Notes: generated by a model from the letters alone, not told the origin. DNA of 64,000 bases from Chryseobacterium sp. 52 (GCF_002754245.1 NZ_PEEX01000001.1:930001-994000); one strand, 5' to 3'; positions 7,952 to 17,258 are shown, counted from the stretch's first letter. Program-made: numbers and translations.

Positions 7952-8902
7952 TTACTTTTTTATCAATCCTAACTCAATCAGTCTTTCATGTAAAAACTCT
8001 CCTGCCGTAGTATCTTCATATAACTTAGGGTTGTTTTCGTCAATACAGTTTTCAAGAGCATTTAATGACATTCCGCTTACCGGATGCATAAAGAATGGGA
8101 TAGAATATCTTGAAGTTCCCCATGATTCCCTAGGTGGGTTTACCACTCTGTGAATCGTAGATTTCAGTTTGTTATTGGTATGTCTGGACAACATATCTCC
8201 AACGTTGATCACTAATTCGTCCGGCTCTGCAATAGCATCAATCCATTCTCCATTATGATTCTGAACCTGTAGGCCTTTTCCTTGAGATCCCATCAAAAGA
8301 GTAATCAAATTGATATCTCCATGAGCAGCAGCTCTTACGGCATCATCCGGCTCTTGTGTGATTGGCGGATAGTGAATAGGTCTTAAAATAGAGTTTCCTT
8401 CTGCGATCTTATCATCAAAATAAAACTCATCCAAACCAAGATACAAGGCCAAAGCTCTTAAAACAGATTTTCCTGTTTTTTCAAGCATCTGGAAAGTTTC
8501 TTTACCGACCTCGTTAAATTTTGGAAGTTCATCAACGATAACGTTGTCAGGATATTCTGATTTGTATTTTGAATCATCAGACACATATTGTCCGAAATGC
8601 CAAAATTCTTTCAGGTCTCCTTTTTTAAAACCTTTGGCGGTTTCTTTACCGAATCCGACATAGCCTCTCTGGCCACCGATTCCTGGAATTTCATACTTCT
8701 GTTTCATCTCTGTGGGAAGTTCAAAAAAGTTTTTCACTTCTCCGTACAGATCATCTACTAATTGGTCATTAAGAAAATGCCCTTTTAAGGCAACAAAACC
8801 AATCTCTTCGTAAGCTTTTCCGATTTCATTTACAAATTTCTGTTTGCGTTCCGGGTTGTCCGAAAGGAAATCACGCAGGTCTACACTAGGTATTTTATCC
8901 AT
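7952..8902 (-). CDS. 2-oxoglutarate/Fe(II)-dependent oxygenase, isopenicillin N synthase family
   Basis: About 316 residues. The N-terminus MDKIPSVDLRDFLS is the DIOX_N start of the isopenicillin N synthase family. The 2-His-1-Asp iron site reads HGDINLITLL and later HRVVNP, with the 2-oxoglutarate-binding RYSIPFF motif after it. Substrate unknown. The frame extends to an ATG at 8926, but that codon overlaps a -7 box at 8924-8931, so the inner start at 8902 is chosen. It is divergent from menD across about 86 bases. Confidence 0.85.
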   Translation of the reverse strand: MDKIPSVDLRDFLSDNPERKQKFVNEIGKAYEEIGFVALKGHFLNDQLVDDLYGEVKNFFELPTEMKQKYEIPGIGGQRGYVGFGKETAKGFKKGDLKEFWHFGQYVSDDSKYKSEYPDNVIVDELPKFNEVGKETFQMLEKTGKSVLRALALYLGLDEFYFDDKIAEGNSILRPIHYPPITQEPDDAVRAAAHGDINLITLLMGSQGKGLQVQNHNGEWIDAIAEPDELVINVGDMLSRHTNNKLKSTIHRVVNPPRESWGTSRYSIPFFMHPVSGMSLNALENCIDENNPKLYEDTTAGEFLHERLIELGLIKK

Positions 8903-8923
8903 TTTTAGAAATTTTACGTGATG

Positions 8924-8931
8924 CAAAATTA
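8924..8931 (-). promoter_or_regulatory. -7 promoter box of the 2OG oxygenase
   Basis: TAATTTTG on the minus strand, 21 bases before the chosen ATG. A TTG lies 26 bases further upstream, slightly wide for a -33 element. Confidence 0.45.
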
Positions 8932-8976
8932 CATCTTTTTTGGATTAAATGTTTTTACAATTAAGGATTTATAAGT

Positions 8977-8984
8977 TAAATTTG
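8977..8984 (+). promoter_or_regulatory. -7 promoter box of menD, leaderless geometry
   Basis: TAAATTTG ends only four bases before the menD ATG at 8989. Transcription in Bacteroidetes starts a few bases after this element, so the transcript would begin at or next to the start codon. No clear -33 TTG is seen. Confidence 0.45.
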
Positions 8985-8988
8985 CTGT

Positions 8989-10665
8989 ATGAAAAAATAT
9001 TCTTCAAAGAGAAGTATTCAGATACTTGCCCATCTCCTTCAGCAGTACGGAATTTCAGATGTCATCATTTCCCCGGGATCCAGAAATGCACCCCTGGCGA
9101 TTCATTTTTCAGAAATTGATGCCTTCAACTGTTATAGTATTGTAGATGAAAGAAGTGCAGCTTTTGTAGGAATAGGAATGGCTAAAAGTGATAAAAAGCC
9201 AGTTGCAATAACTTGTACCAGCGGTTCTGCTGTAGCCAATTATTATCCGGCTGTAACAGAAGCTTTTTACCAGAATGTTCCGCTTTTGATACTGACGGCT
9301 GACCGACCTACGGATTTTGTAGATATTTTTGACGGGCAGACCATCAGACAGAAGGATATTTTTCACCAGCATTCGTACGGGGATTTCCAGCTTTTGGAAG
9401 ACAGCAAAGAGAATGCGGAAGATGTCAACTTTGACATTATTAAAAAAGCAATTGAGCTTTGTATTGAAAAGCAAGGTCCTGTACATATTAATATCCCTTT
9501 GGAAGAACCTTTATACGAACTGGTTTCGGAGCTTCCTTCTTTCCCTTCCGTTGAAAAAACGATCAGACATAAGGAATATGAGCTTCCTTCAAACCTTATT
9601 GCAGACTGGCATACTTCTCAGAGAATCATGCTTTTGGTGGGGACAAGAGACTACAGCCCGGAACTTGAAAATCAATTGACGCAGCTGGTGAAAAACCATT
9701 CCGTTGTCGTACTGAGTGAAGCCAACTCCAATCTGTATCATGAAAAATTTTTCAGACACATAGATCGGTATATTTTTAATTTTACAGAAGAAGACTATAA
9801 AACCTATGCGCCTGATTTACTTATTACTATCGGCCAGAATGTCGTTTCTAAGAAAGTAAAACAGTTCCTGAGAAATGCGCGCCCGAAACAGCACTGGCAT
9901 CTGGATGAAGTATGGCAGCCGGATACCTATTTCTCTCTTACAGAAAAAATAGAGGTGAAGCCTGAGATTTTCTTCTCCAAGCTGCTGAAATTTATCAATC
10001 TTGAACCAAGACCCTATTTTAATCTTTGGGATGTCTTAAGGGATAAAAAAGATGCAAGGCATGAACTGTTTTTAAATAAAGTAGAGTTTTCCGATTTTTA
10101 TTTCTTTAATAAAGCTTCGCAAACGATTCCTGCCAATTACAATATTCATTTCAGTAACTCTTCTGCCATCAGATATGCGCAGCTGTTTGATTTCGGAAAG
10201 AGAAAAATGTACTGTAACAGAGGAACGAGCGGTATAGACGGTTCTACTTCTACAGCAATGGGGTTTGCTATTAAAAATACCAATCCAACCCTTCTTATTA
10301 CAGGAGATCTGGGCTTCTTTTATGATATCAACGGGCTTTGGAACCAATATATTCCGCCATTTGTAAGGATTATCATTTTCAATAACGGAGAAGGAAATAT
10401 CTTTAAGATTATTCCTGGACCGGGAAATGCCAATCCCAATACATTGGATGAATTTATAGCGACAAAACACCGCAAGCATGCCGAACACCTTGCCAAGCAT
10501 TTCGGTTTCTCCTACATCAAAGTGGAAGATGAGCCTACATTAGACCGTGTTTTGGAGAATTTCTTCAAACCAGACCTTCAACCTAAAATATTAGAAGTGA
10601 ACACGTACGGTAAAAACAGTGCGGATGTTCAGAAGGCCTATTTTGAATTCATGAAAGGAAATTAA
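8989..10665 (+). CDS. menD: 2-succinyl-5-enolpyruvyl-6-hydroxy-3-cyclohexene-1-carboxylate synthase
   Basis: Thiamine-diphosphate enzyme of menaquinone synthesis, joining isochorismate and 2-oxoglutarate with loss of CO2. At 558 residues it has the family length. The N-terminal block GISDVIISPGSRNAPLAIHF and the VDERSAAFVGIGMAKS segment with the catalytic glutamate are characteristic, as is TSGSAVANYYPAV. The C-terminal cofactor site begins GDLGFFYDINGLW. Its stop overlaps that of the convergent aminotransferase gene by four bases. The -7 box abuts the start codon, so the mRNA may be leaderless. Confidence 0.95.
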   Translation: MKKYSSKRSIQILAHLLQQYGISDVIISPGSRNAPLAIHFSEIDAFNCYSIVDERSAAFVGIGMAKSDKKPVAITCTSGSAVANYYPAVTEAFYQNVPLLILTADRPTDFVDIFDGQTIRQKDIFHQHSYGDFQLLEDSKENAEDVNFDIIKKAIELCIEKQGPVHINIPLEEPLYELVSELPSFPSVEKTIRHKEYELPSNLIADWHTSQRIMLLVGTRDYSPELENQLTQLVKNHSVVVLSEANSNLYHEKFFRHIDRYIFNFTEEDYKTYAPDLLITIGQNVVSKKVKQFLRNARPKQHWHLDEVWQPDTYFSLTEKIEVKPEIFFSKLLKFINLEPRPYFNLWDVLRDKKDARHELFLNKVEFSDFYFFNKASQTIPANYNIHFSNSSAIRYAQLFDFGKRKMYCNRGTSGIDGSTSTAMGFAIKNTNPTLLITGDLGFFYDINGLWNQYIPPFVRIIIFNNGEGNIFKIIPGPGNANPNTLDEFIATKHRKHAEHLAKHFGFSYIKVEDEPTLDRVLENFFKPDLQPKILEVNTYGKNSADVQKAYFEFMKGN

Positions 10666-11288
10666 AGATCCAGATATTCTTCATTTCCCGGCAGATTGTT
10701 AATTCTGTCAATCGGATAAATAAACATATCATCAAAGTCATTCAGGGCATTAATCAGTTGAAAATGAGAAAACTGTTTAATGTTCTGGAGAGTGACTTCC
10801 GTTTCTTTTATTTTCTTAGTTTTCAGGAGGTTCTGTCTCTGTACGCCATTCAGAAGATAACTGTTTGGGGTAAACCAGTCCTTCCCTTTAAGGAAAAGAA
10901 TATTGGAAAAAGAAGTATCTGTAATATGGTTGTTTTTGACAATAATAATTTCCTCAGCTTTGGATTTCATTTTCATCTTCTCTAATTCCTTGCGGTCTTC
11001 AAATTTGAAAGAGTAATCGAAGCTGTTGTTTTCAACCAGCTGAAAGCTTTGTATTTCAGGAATGGCATACGGAATCATCTGCGTGCGGATTCTTTTTTCA
11101 AGATCATAGGAAAGTCTCAGTTTAAAAAGACCGTCTTCATCATGTTCAAGGTTTTTGAAGATTTTAGCCAGATCAATAGAGCCCTCTTTTCCGAAATGGG
11201 CAAAGGTCTGGTTAACGCGTTTTTGATGTAGTTCCAAAAGGAAAATATCCTGATCTTCTACCTTTATGCTTTCAATGAATTGGGACAT
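10662..11288 (-). CDS. aminotransferase class IV, probable aminodeoxychorismate lyase
   Basis: A 208-residue fold-type IV PLP enzyme, shorter than the usual 250-280. Supporting text: FIESIKVEDQDIFLLELHQKRVNQTF at the start, and near the C-terminus TDTSFSNILFLKGKDWFTP followed by LLNGVQRQNLL, matching the NI.F..G.W.TP...LLxGI.R pattern of the family. Its start overlaps the end of pabB by 17 bases, so it is translationally coupled. This partnership makes 4-amino-4-deoxychorismate lyase (p-aminobenzoate for folate) the best guess. Confidence 0.8.
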   Translation of the reverse strand: MSQFIESIKVEDQDIFLLELHQKRVNQTFAHFGKEGSIDLAKIFKNLEHDEDGLFKLRLSYDLEKRIRTQMIPYAIPEIQSFQLVENNSFDYSFKFEDRKELEKMKMKSKAEEIIIVKNNHITDTSFSNILFLKGKDWFTPNSYLLNGVQRQNLLKTKKIKETEVTLQNIKQFSHFQLINALNDFDDMFIYPIDRINNLPGNEEYLDL

Positions 11289-12249
11289 AGATTTTGTTTT
11301 TCATTTCCTGATATTCGTCTTCTAACCTGCTCATGTGTGTTATACCGCCGCCACTTTTGAAATAAAGACGGTCTCCCTCTTTTTCAATAAAGCGTATCAT
11401 AACGCAGCTGTCGAGGTTTTCACCGTCAAACCAGCCGCATACTCCGGTATAATATCCTCTGTCGTATCCTTCTGCTTCTAAGATTATTTCCAGCGTTTTA
11501 GGCTTTGGAGCTCCGAGAATTGATCCGGCAGGAAGCAGTTTTTTCATCATGCTGCCTATCTTTCCTGCAAATTCAGGTTTTACGTTCCCTGAAATTTCAG
11601 AACTCATGGCATACAGGTTTTTTTGCTGTGTCCTGATGAGATCTATATGCTGGAACTGGTCCACTTTCACGTTGTCTGCTACCATGCTGAGATCATTCCG
11701 AAGAAGATCCACTACCGTATAATGCTCTGCTTTCTCTTTTTTGTCGTTTTTCAAAACTTCAGCCGCATTCTCCAATGATGCATCAATAGTACCTTTCATT
11801 GGATAGGTCAAAATTTTGCCGTCTATAATCTTTACAAAAGTTTCAGGAGAAAAAAATACAAAAAAATCTTTATAAAACACTTTGTACTTCGCAATTGAAT
11901 GATAAAAAATTTCTTCCAGGCTTAAATTCGTCTGAACTTCAGTCTTTCTAGTATAATTTACAAGGTAAGAATTTCCCAGGCGAATATTTTTCTGAACTTT
12001 ATCAAATCCTTCTTTAAAATGTTCCAGGGTTTCAGGAAATGCTTTCCATTCAATTTTTTTATTGAGTTTTTGTTTGTTTTTTGAGGTTGAAAGGCTTTGA
12101 AAATCAATTAACAAGCCTGATTTTTCGATTTCATCTTCTCTATAGACTTCTACATTGTCCGAAAGGAAATCGATCATGAAAAAGTAAGGAACCTTCTGAA
12201 GGGAAAGCTCGTCCATTTCCATAAATTTTTGATGATTCGTTAAAAACAT
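11272..12249 (-). CDS. pabB: aminodeoxychorismate synthase component I
   Basis: Chorismate-binding enzyme of about 325 residues, converting chorismate to 4-amino-4-deoxychorismate with ammonia from a PabA subunit encoded elsewhere. The C-terminal signature is complete: VDLLRNDLSMVAD, LPAGSILGAPKPKTLEII, YTGVCGWFDG and FKSGGGITHMS. It is short because the N-terminal lobe is reduced, as in other Bacteroidetes. The open frame runs on to 12315, but ATG 12249 is chosen because a -7 box lies just four bases upstream and the longer frame would overlap the divergent gene. Confidence 0.9.
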   Translation of the reverse strand: MFLTNHQKFMEMDELSLQKVPYFFMIDFLSDNVEVYREDEIEKSGLLIDFQSLSTSKNKQKLNKKIEWKAFPETLEHFKEGFDKVQKNIRLGNSYLVNYTRKTEVQTNLSLEEIFYHSIAKYKVFYKDFFVFFSPETFVKIIDGKILTYPMKGTIDASLENAAEVLKNDKKEKAEHYTVVDLLRNDLSMVADNVKVDQFQHIDLIRTQQKNLYAMSSEISGNVKPEFAGKIGSMMKKLLPAGSILGAPKPKTLEIILEAEGYDRGYYTGVCGWFDGENLDSCVMIRFIEKEGDRLYFKSGGGITHMSRLEDEYQEMKNKIYVPIH

Positions 12250-12253
12250 TCTG

Positions 12254-12261
12254 CAAAAATA
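12254..12261 (-). promoter_or_regulatory. -7 promoter box of pabB, leaderless geometry
   Basis: TATTTTTG on the minus strand, separated from the pabB ATG by four bases, the same spacing as at menD. No -33 TTG at the proper distance. Confidence 0.45.
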
Positions 12262-12273
12262 ATTATTGATGAC

Positions 12274-12281
12274 TACTTTTG
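12274..12281 (+). promoter_or_regulatory. -7 promoter box of the membrane protein gene
   Basis: TACTTTTG, 15 bases before ATG 12297, lying back to back with the pabB box. It overlaps the alternative TTG start at 12279, which argues against that longer reading. Confidence 0.45.
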
Positions 12282-12296
12282 CATAAATTTTTTTTG

Positions 12297-13019
12297 ATGC
12301 AGAGTAAATATCCACAGAAACCGGGAATAGATTTTATATTGAAGCAGGCTTTTTTCTATTGGAACAAGACATTGATTTTCCAGTTAATGTTCTCAATTGT
12401 ATTTTTCGCGGTGTTTTTCACCTCTATGTTTTTTTTCGCCGCACAATTTGGATTGTGGGAGAAGAATCAGGAGCTTGTAGAGGCTTTAAACAAAAGTACC
12501 AGTGCGTATTTAGAAAAAATAAATGAAATGGGACAGACTGAAAATTATCAGATGTTTACTTTTGCGATTATTGGAACAAGTGTTTTTCTTTATCCATTAA
12601 ATTTAGGACTGTTTCAAATTTTCCGGAAAATAGACCTCAATGAGAAAATTGAATTGGGAGATCTGTTTGCTGGATACAACGGGCTTAATTTTTTTAAATA
12701 TGTAGGGTATTCTATTTTTTGGATTATGGTCTATAGATTAACTATTCCTACCCTATTTCTTGCCGTGTTGTGGGTAATGATAACTGTTTTTGTGGCCCCA
12801 CTTATGTTTTTTAGCAATAAGAGGATTTTTGAAGCCATTTCGTTAAATATTCAGGCATTGAGAAAATACTTTCTGGAAATACTGGTATGTGTAATAGTCG
12901 CTGTTTTCTTTAGATATATTGGTTTCACTTTGTTTTTTGTAGGCGGTCTCTTTACGTTTCCTTTTTGGAATGCGATGATTTACTCACTTTACAAAACCAT
13001 TTTCTCTGAAAAAAGTTAA
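12297..13019 (+). CDS. multi-pass membrane protein, family of three in this window
   Basis: About 240 residues with five or six hydrophobic segments (LMFSIVFFAVFFTSMFFF, then FAIIGTSVFLYPLNLGLF and others). It shares a layout with the proteins at 13092 and 61282: a central amphipathic GDLFAGYNGLNFFKY loop, then AISLNIQALRKYFLEILV leading to the last membrane segments. That pattern resembles DUF975-type integral membrane proteins of unknown function. Start taken at ATG 12297. Substrate or partner unknown. Confidence 0.7.
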   Translation: MQSKYPQKPGIDFILKQAFFYWNKTLIFQLMFSIVFFAVFFTSMFFFAAQFGLWEKNQELVEALNKSTSAYLEKINEMGQTENYQMFTFAIIGTSVFLYPLNLGLFQIFRKIDLNEKIELGDLFAGYNGLNFFKYVGYSIFWIMVYRLTIPTLFLAVLWVMITVFVAPLMFFSNKRIFEAISLNIQALRKYFLEILVCVIVAVFFRYIGFTLFFVGGLFTFPFWNAMIYSLYKTIFSEKS

Positions 13020-13059
13020 ATTTTAAATTTGTTTAATATGTTTTTCTGCCAAAAAAAGT

Positions 13060-13067
13060 TAATTTTG
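13060..13067 (+). promoter_or_regulatory. -7 promoter box of the gene at 13092
   Basis: TAATTTTG, 24 bases before the ATG, indicating that the second membrane protein has its own promoter although it follows the first by 72 bases. Confidence 0.45.
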
Positions 13068-13091
13068 GTGAAAATCATTAAATATTAAACT

Positions 13092-13829
13092 ATGTCAGAA
13101 TTTAACGAATTTGACCAACAGGGGTCCGTTCCAAACAGAGATACGGGATCTATCATTTCGCATGCCTTTGAAATGTACAAAGGTGTTTTCCTTTATGGGA
13201 TTGTTGCGATGGTAATTTACATTATAGCAGGTTTTGCGATCCAGTTTATTAGTGGGTTCAATTCTGCTTCGATGATGGAGGAGATGAAAGATGCCGGAGG
13301 AGACTATTCAAGCTTTAGCTACTGGAATGTTCCTGGATTTTCGCTGTACCTTTCATTATCCGGTCTTTTGGGAATCTTACTGGCTCCATTGTATGTTGGT
13401 TTGATCTATATTGTTAATAAATACAATACCAAAAGTCAGATCGATTTTGCTGATCTGTTCATCGGGTACAAGCAGAATTTTGTAAATATTCTGATCTACA
13501 GTATTATTTCCGGGATTATTTCGAGTGTGGCGATGACATTATGTTTCTTCCCTATTATTTTTGTGTATCCTTTCCTTATGCTGGGGTATCCTATCTTATT
13601 GTTTGAAAATGCAACAGCTACGGAAGCTTTGGGAAAATCTTTCAATATTGCAAAAGAAAACTACGGAACATTTTTGGGAGCAACAGTAGTAGGAGGCTTA
13701 ATTTCTATTGCCGGAATTATTCTGTGTGGTATCGGTATTATTGTAACGGCACCATTTATGATGATTGTGATGTATTCTGTGTATTGTGCTTTTTTAGGGA
13801 AGCCAAGACAGCTTGAATTAAAAAAATAA
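13092..13829 (+). CDS. multi-pass membrane protein, paralog of its upstream neighbour
   Basis: A 245-residue protein with a polar first 40 residues and about six membrane segments. Shared family features are DFADLFIGYKQNFVNIL in the middle and EALGKSFNIAKENYGTFLGA before the glycine-rich GIILCGIGIIVTAPF segment. The last part is closely matched by CGIGVLFSIPL in the protein at 61282. Function unknown. Followed after 21 bases by the AI-2E family transporter, so probably in one operon. Confidence 0.75.
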   Translation: MSEFNEFDQQGSVPNRDTGSIISHAFEMYKGVFLYGIVAMVIYIIAGFAIQFISGFNSASMMEEMKDAGGDYSSFSYWNVPGFSLYLSLSGLLGILLAPLYVGLIYIVNKYNTKSQIDFADLFIGYKQNFVNILIYSIISGIISSVAMTLCFFPIIFVYPFLMLGYPILLFENATATEALGKSFNIAKENYGTFLGATVVGGLISIAGIILCGIGIIVTAPFMMIVMYSVYCAFLGKPRQLELKK

Positions 13830-13850
13830 TAATACTGATACAAAGAAATA

Positions 13851-14939
13851 ATGAATAAGGATAAACAGATAAGCAGCGTTGCGATAAAACAGGTTTCATT
13901 ACTTGCCGTCATTTTGGTGCTGGCAGGGCTGATTTGTTTTAACCTTGCCCTTTTTATCCCTTCAGTGCTGGGAGCAATTACCATTTACGTCGTTTGCCGG
14001 AAATACAATTTTTATCTTCAGGAAGAAAAAAAAATGAAACCGTGGCTTTCATCATTAGTGCTGATGTTTGCCAGTCTGATTATTCTTATTCTGCCTATTT
14101 ATTTTATAGGGGATCTTTTAATTGAGAAATTAGGAAATGCACAGGCTTATATGACTAAGTTTAATGTGTTTCTGGAAAAAATACATTCCTATATTTTTTC
14201 AAAAACCGGGTTCGATATTTTGAGTAAAGAAAATATGGATAAACTGAAGAGTTCTGTGGGAAAAGTTTCTACAACAGCTCTGAGTAGTACATTCAACACC
14301 CTTACGGTGATTATGTCTATGTATTTTATTCTTTATTTTATGTTGAACCAGCCAAGGCTTTTTGAAAGAATTCTTGCTTCTTCGGCTCCATTGAAGAGGG
14401 CCAATGTATCTTTAATAGGAGAGAAGCTGAGAAAACTGATTATTGCCAATGCTATCGGGATTCCGGTTGTGGCATTAGGACAGGGAATTGTTGCTATTGT
14501 AGGATATTTTATCTTCGGAGCACCCAGTCCTGTTCTGCTTTTTGCTCTGACGGCTGCGGCCTCCATGATTCCCGTTGTTGGGGCGGCGATTGTCTATATT
14601 CCGGTATGTGTCTTTATGATTGCTGAAGGGAATACAGGACAGGGAATAGGCCTTGCTGCCTATTGTCTCGTTGTTGTAGGACTTACCGATAATCTGCTTC
14701 GTTTTACGCTCTTAAAAAAGCTGGAGAATATCCATCCACTGAATACCGTATTTGGAATTATTATGGGGATGAATCTTTTCGGTTTTATGGGGCTTATTTT
14801 CGGACCGATCCTTATTTCATTTACTTTACTTCTGATTCAGATTTACAGAAATGAGTTCTCTGATGACGAAACTCCTCCGGATTTGAAAATCCCTGGCAGA
14901 GATGATGAGTCTGAAAATAAAGTTAATTTAATTGTTTAA
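13851..14939 (+). CDS. AI-2E family transporter
   Basis: A 362-residue membrane protein with paired N-terminal hydrophobic segments, a soluble loop of about 60 residues (around residues 85-150), and the conserved C-terminal core: LIIANAIGIPVVALGQGIVA, GAPSPVLLFALTAAASMIPVVGA and the final GPILISFTLLLIQIY. This is the AI-2E/PerM family, whose members export small molecules or act as sodium/proton antiporters. The actual substrate here is unknown. It sits between a membrane protein and a DUF3820 gene, with gaps of 21 and 9 bases, so the three are likely co-transcribed. Confidence 0.9.
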   Translation: MNKDKQISSVAIKQVSLLAVILVLAGLICFNLALFIPSVLGAITIYVVCRKYNFYLQEEKKMKPWLSSLVLMFASLIILILPIYFIGDLLIEKLGNAQAYMTKFNVFLEKIHSYIFSKTGFDILSKENMDKLKSSVGKVSTTALSSTFNTLTVIMSMYFILYFMLNQPRLFERILASSAPLKRANVSLIGEKLRKLIIANAIGIPVVALGQGIVAIVGYFIFGAPSPVLLFALTAAASMIPVVGAAIVYIPVCVFMIAEGNTGQGIGLAAYCLVVVGLTDNLLRFTLLKKLENIHPLNTVFGIIMGMNLFGFMGLIFGPILISFTLLLIQIYRNEFSDDETPPDLKIPGRDDESENKVNLIV

Positions 14940-14948
14940 AATAAAACT

Positions 14949-15176
14949 GTGGAAGGAGTAAATTCAGAGATATTGAAAGAGATCTGTATCGTTAAAATGC
15001 CGTTCGGAAAGTACGAAGGAACGATCCTTGCGGATCTTCCGGTGAGCTATCTGGAATGGTTTAACAGAAAAGGAATGCCGAAAGGAAAACTGGGAATGCA
15101 GCTCGCAACGGTTTATGAAATTAAACTGAACGGTTTAATGGAACTTCTGATCCCAATCAGAGCTTCTTTAAGATAG
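14949..15176 (+). CDS. DUF3820 family protein
   Basis: A 75-residue soluble protein with the family core MPFGKYEGTILADLPVSYLEW and KGKLGMQLATVYEIK. The family is annotated in some proteobacteria as a putative quorum-sensing-regulated factor; no biochemical role is established to my knowledge. The start is GTG at 14949, nine bases after the AI-2E gene; no ATG precedes the conserved core. It ends before a very strong bidirectional terminator. Confidence 0.85.
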   Translation: MEGVNSEILKEICIVKMPFGKYEGTILADLPVSYLEWFNRKGMPKGKLGMQLATVYEIKLNGLMELLIPIRASLR

Positions 15177-15195
15177 AATCAATTAAATAAGATAT

Positions 15196-15235
15196 AAAGT
15201 TTCGGCGGCATCTTCGATGCCGCCGAAACTTTTTT
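15196..15235. terminator. strong bidirectional terminator
   Basis: A perfect 16-base stem (AAGTTTCGGCGGCATC with its complement) closed by a three-base loop and flanked by A and T tracts, between the convergent DUF3820 gene and uvrB. Confidence 0.9.
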
Positions 15236-15248
15236 ACGTATAAATAAA

Positions 15249-17240
15249 TTATTCTCTCAATGCAGCGATTTCATCCCTAAGCTTGGCTGCTTTTATAAAA
15301 TCAAGATTTTTGGCAGCTGCCTCCATTTCTTTCTGCTTCTGAACGACTATTTTTTCGATGTCTTTGTCTCCGTAGCTGGCTTTTGTTTCGGCTGCTTTCT
15401 GAAGAATTTCTTTTTGGGTGTATTTTGAGTCCGGGAAATCTTTACTTCGGCCAACCAAATTCTCAGAAATCTTTTTATTTAATGCGGTAGGAACCTGATG
15501 ATGTTCTTCATTATATTTCATTTGTTTTTCACGACGATAACTGGTTTCGTCTATCGCGGCCTGCATAGATTTTGTCATTTTATCGGCATACAGAATCGCT
15601 TTACCATTAATGTTTCTTGCAGCACGACCAACCGTCTGAATCATTGATCTTCTGCTTCTTAGCATTCCTTCCTTGTCGGCATCCAAGATCGCAACCAATG
15701 AAACTTCAGGTAAATCCAGTCCTTCTCTTAAAAGGTTAACTCCAATTAAAACATCAAAAAGTCCTAAACGTAAATCCTGCATAATCTGAATACGTTCCAG
15801 GGTTTCCACATCAGAGTGAATGTATCGGGTTCGGATTCCGAATTTTATGAAGTATTTCGTAAGCTCTTCAGCCATTTTTTTGGTAAGCGTTGTTACTAAA
15901 ACCCTTTCATCAGCATCAGATCTCTTCTGGATCTCCTCCATTAAATCATCGATCTGATTCAGACTTGGTCTTACCTCAATAATAGGGTCCAGAAGGCCTG
16001 TCGGACGGATGATTTGTTCAATATAAGACCCTCCGGTTTTCTCCAGCTCATAATCGGCTGGTGTTGCAGACACATAAATGACCTGATTTTGAATAGACTC
16101 ATATTCTTCAAATTTCAAAGGTCTGTTATCCATCGCAGCAGGAAGTCGGAATCCGTATTCTACTAAAGCTTCTTTTCTGCTCCTGTCACCTCCATACATC
16201 GCGTGAACCTGAGGTACGGTAACATGGCTCTCATCAATAACCATTAAATAATCCTTCGGAAAATAATCCAATAAACAGAAAGGTCTTGATCCTGGAAGTC
16301 TGCCGTCCAGGTAACGCGAATAATTTTCAATACCGGAACAATATCCAAGCTCTTTTATCATTTCCAGATCGAGCTCCGTTCTTTCCTGTAATCTTTTGGA
16401 TTCTAACGGTTTTCCTATTTCGCTGAAGAAATCAACCTGCTTTACCATATCATCCTGAATGTTTTTTATCGCTCCGTTCAATGTTTCTTTTGAAGTCACA
16501 AAAAGGTTGGCAGGATAAATTTGAATCTGATCAAAACTAGCAGTAGAATTTCCTGAAACCGGATCAAAACTCTGAATTTTTTCAATCTCATCCCCATAAA
16601 ACTGAATTCTGACGGCATTATCTGCATAGGCCGGAAATACATCGATCACATCTCCTTTTACCCTGAACGTTCCTCGCTGAAAGTCACTTAAGGTTCTTGA
16701 ATACAATGCATTAACTAAAGAATGAAGAAAGGCTGTTCTCGTCACTTTTTCTCCAATAGCAATTGATATGAGTGACTTGTGGAACTCTGCAGGATTTCCA
16801 ACACCATAGATACAGGATACTGAAGCCACGATCAAAACATCCCGTCTTCCGGAAAGTAAGCTCGCAATGGCAGAAAGACGTAGTTTTTCAACCTCTTCGT
16901 TGATGCTCAGGTCTTTTTCAATATAGGTTCCGGTTGTTGCAATGTATGCTTCCGGTTGATAGTAGTCATAGTAACTTACAAAATATTCAACGGCATTTTC
17001 AGGGAAGAATTCTTTAAATTCCATAAAAAGCTGTGCTGCCAAAGTTTTGTTGTGAGCCATAACAATAGTTGGCCTCTGTACATTTTGTACCACATTAGCA
17101 ACGGTAAAGGTTTTCCCTGACCCGGTTACCCCCAGTAAAGTTTGGTATTTCTCACCAATTTCTATCCCTTCGGTAAGTTTTTCAATGGCTTGGGGCTGGT
17201 CACCCGTTGGTTTATATTCTGATTGAAGATTAAAGTTCAT
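15249..17240 (-). CDS. uvrB: excinuclease ABC subunit B
   Basis: DNA-damage-verifying helicase-like subunit of nucleotide excision repair, about 663 residues as expected. N-terminal MNFNLQSEYKPTGDQPQAI, Walker A GVTGSGKT (37-44), the beta-hairpin region FVSYYDYYQPEAYI, and helicase motifs VLIGVNLLREGLDLPEVSLV and QTVGRAARN are all present. The UVR motif that contacts UvrC closes the protein (AAKNLDFIKAAKLRDEI). The open frame reaches TTG 17261, but that overlaps a -7 box, so ATG 17240 is used. Confidence 0.97.
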   Translation of the reverse strand: MNFNLQSEYKPTGDQPQAIEKLTEGIEIGEKYQTLLGVTGSGKTFTVANVVQNVQRPTIVMAHNKTLAAQLFMEFKEFFPENAVEYFVSYYDYYQPEAYIATTGTYIEKDLSINEEVEKLRLSAIASLLSGRRDVLIVASVSCIYGVGNPAEFHKSLISIAIGEKVTRTAFLHSLVNALYSRTLSDFQRGTFRVKGDVIDVFPAYADNAVRIQFYGDEIEKIQSFDPVSGNSTASFDQIQIYPANLFVTSKETLNGAIKNIQDDMVKQVDFFSEIGKPLESKRLQERTELDLEMIKELGYCSGIENYSRYLDGRLPGSRPFCLLDYFPKDYLMVIDESHVTVPQVHAMYGGDRSRKEALVEYGFRLPAAMDNRPLKFEEYESIQNQVIYVSATPADYELEKTGGSYIEQIIRPTGLLDPIIEVRPSLNQIDDLMEEIQKRSDADERVLVTTLTKKMAEELTKYFIKFGIRTRYIHSDVETLERIQIMQDLRLGLFDVLIGVNLLREGLDLPEVSLVAILDADKEGMLRSRRSMIQTVGRAARNINGKAILYADKMTKSMQAAIDETSYRREKQMKYNEEHHQVPTALNKKISENLVGRSKDFPDSKYTQKEILQKAAETKASYGDKDIEKIVVQKQKEMEAAAKNLDFIKAAKLRDEIAALRE

Positions 17241-17258
17241 AGGAAATGATGTATACAA

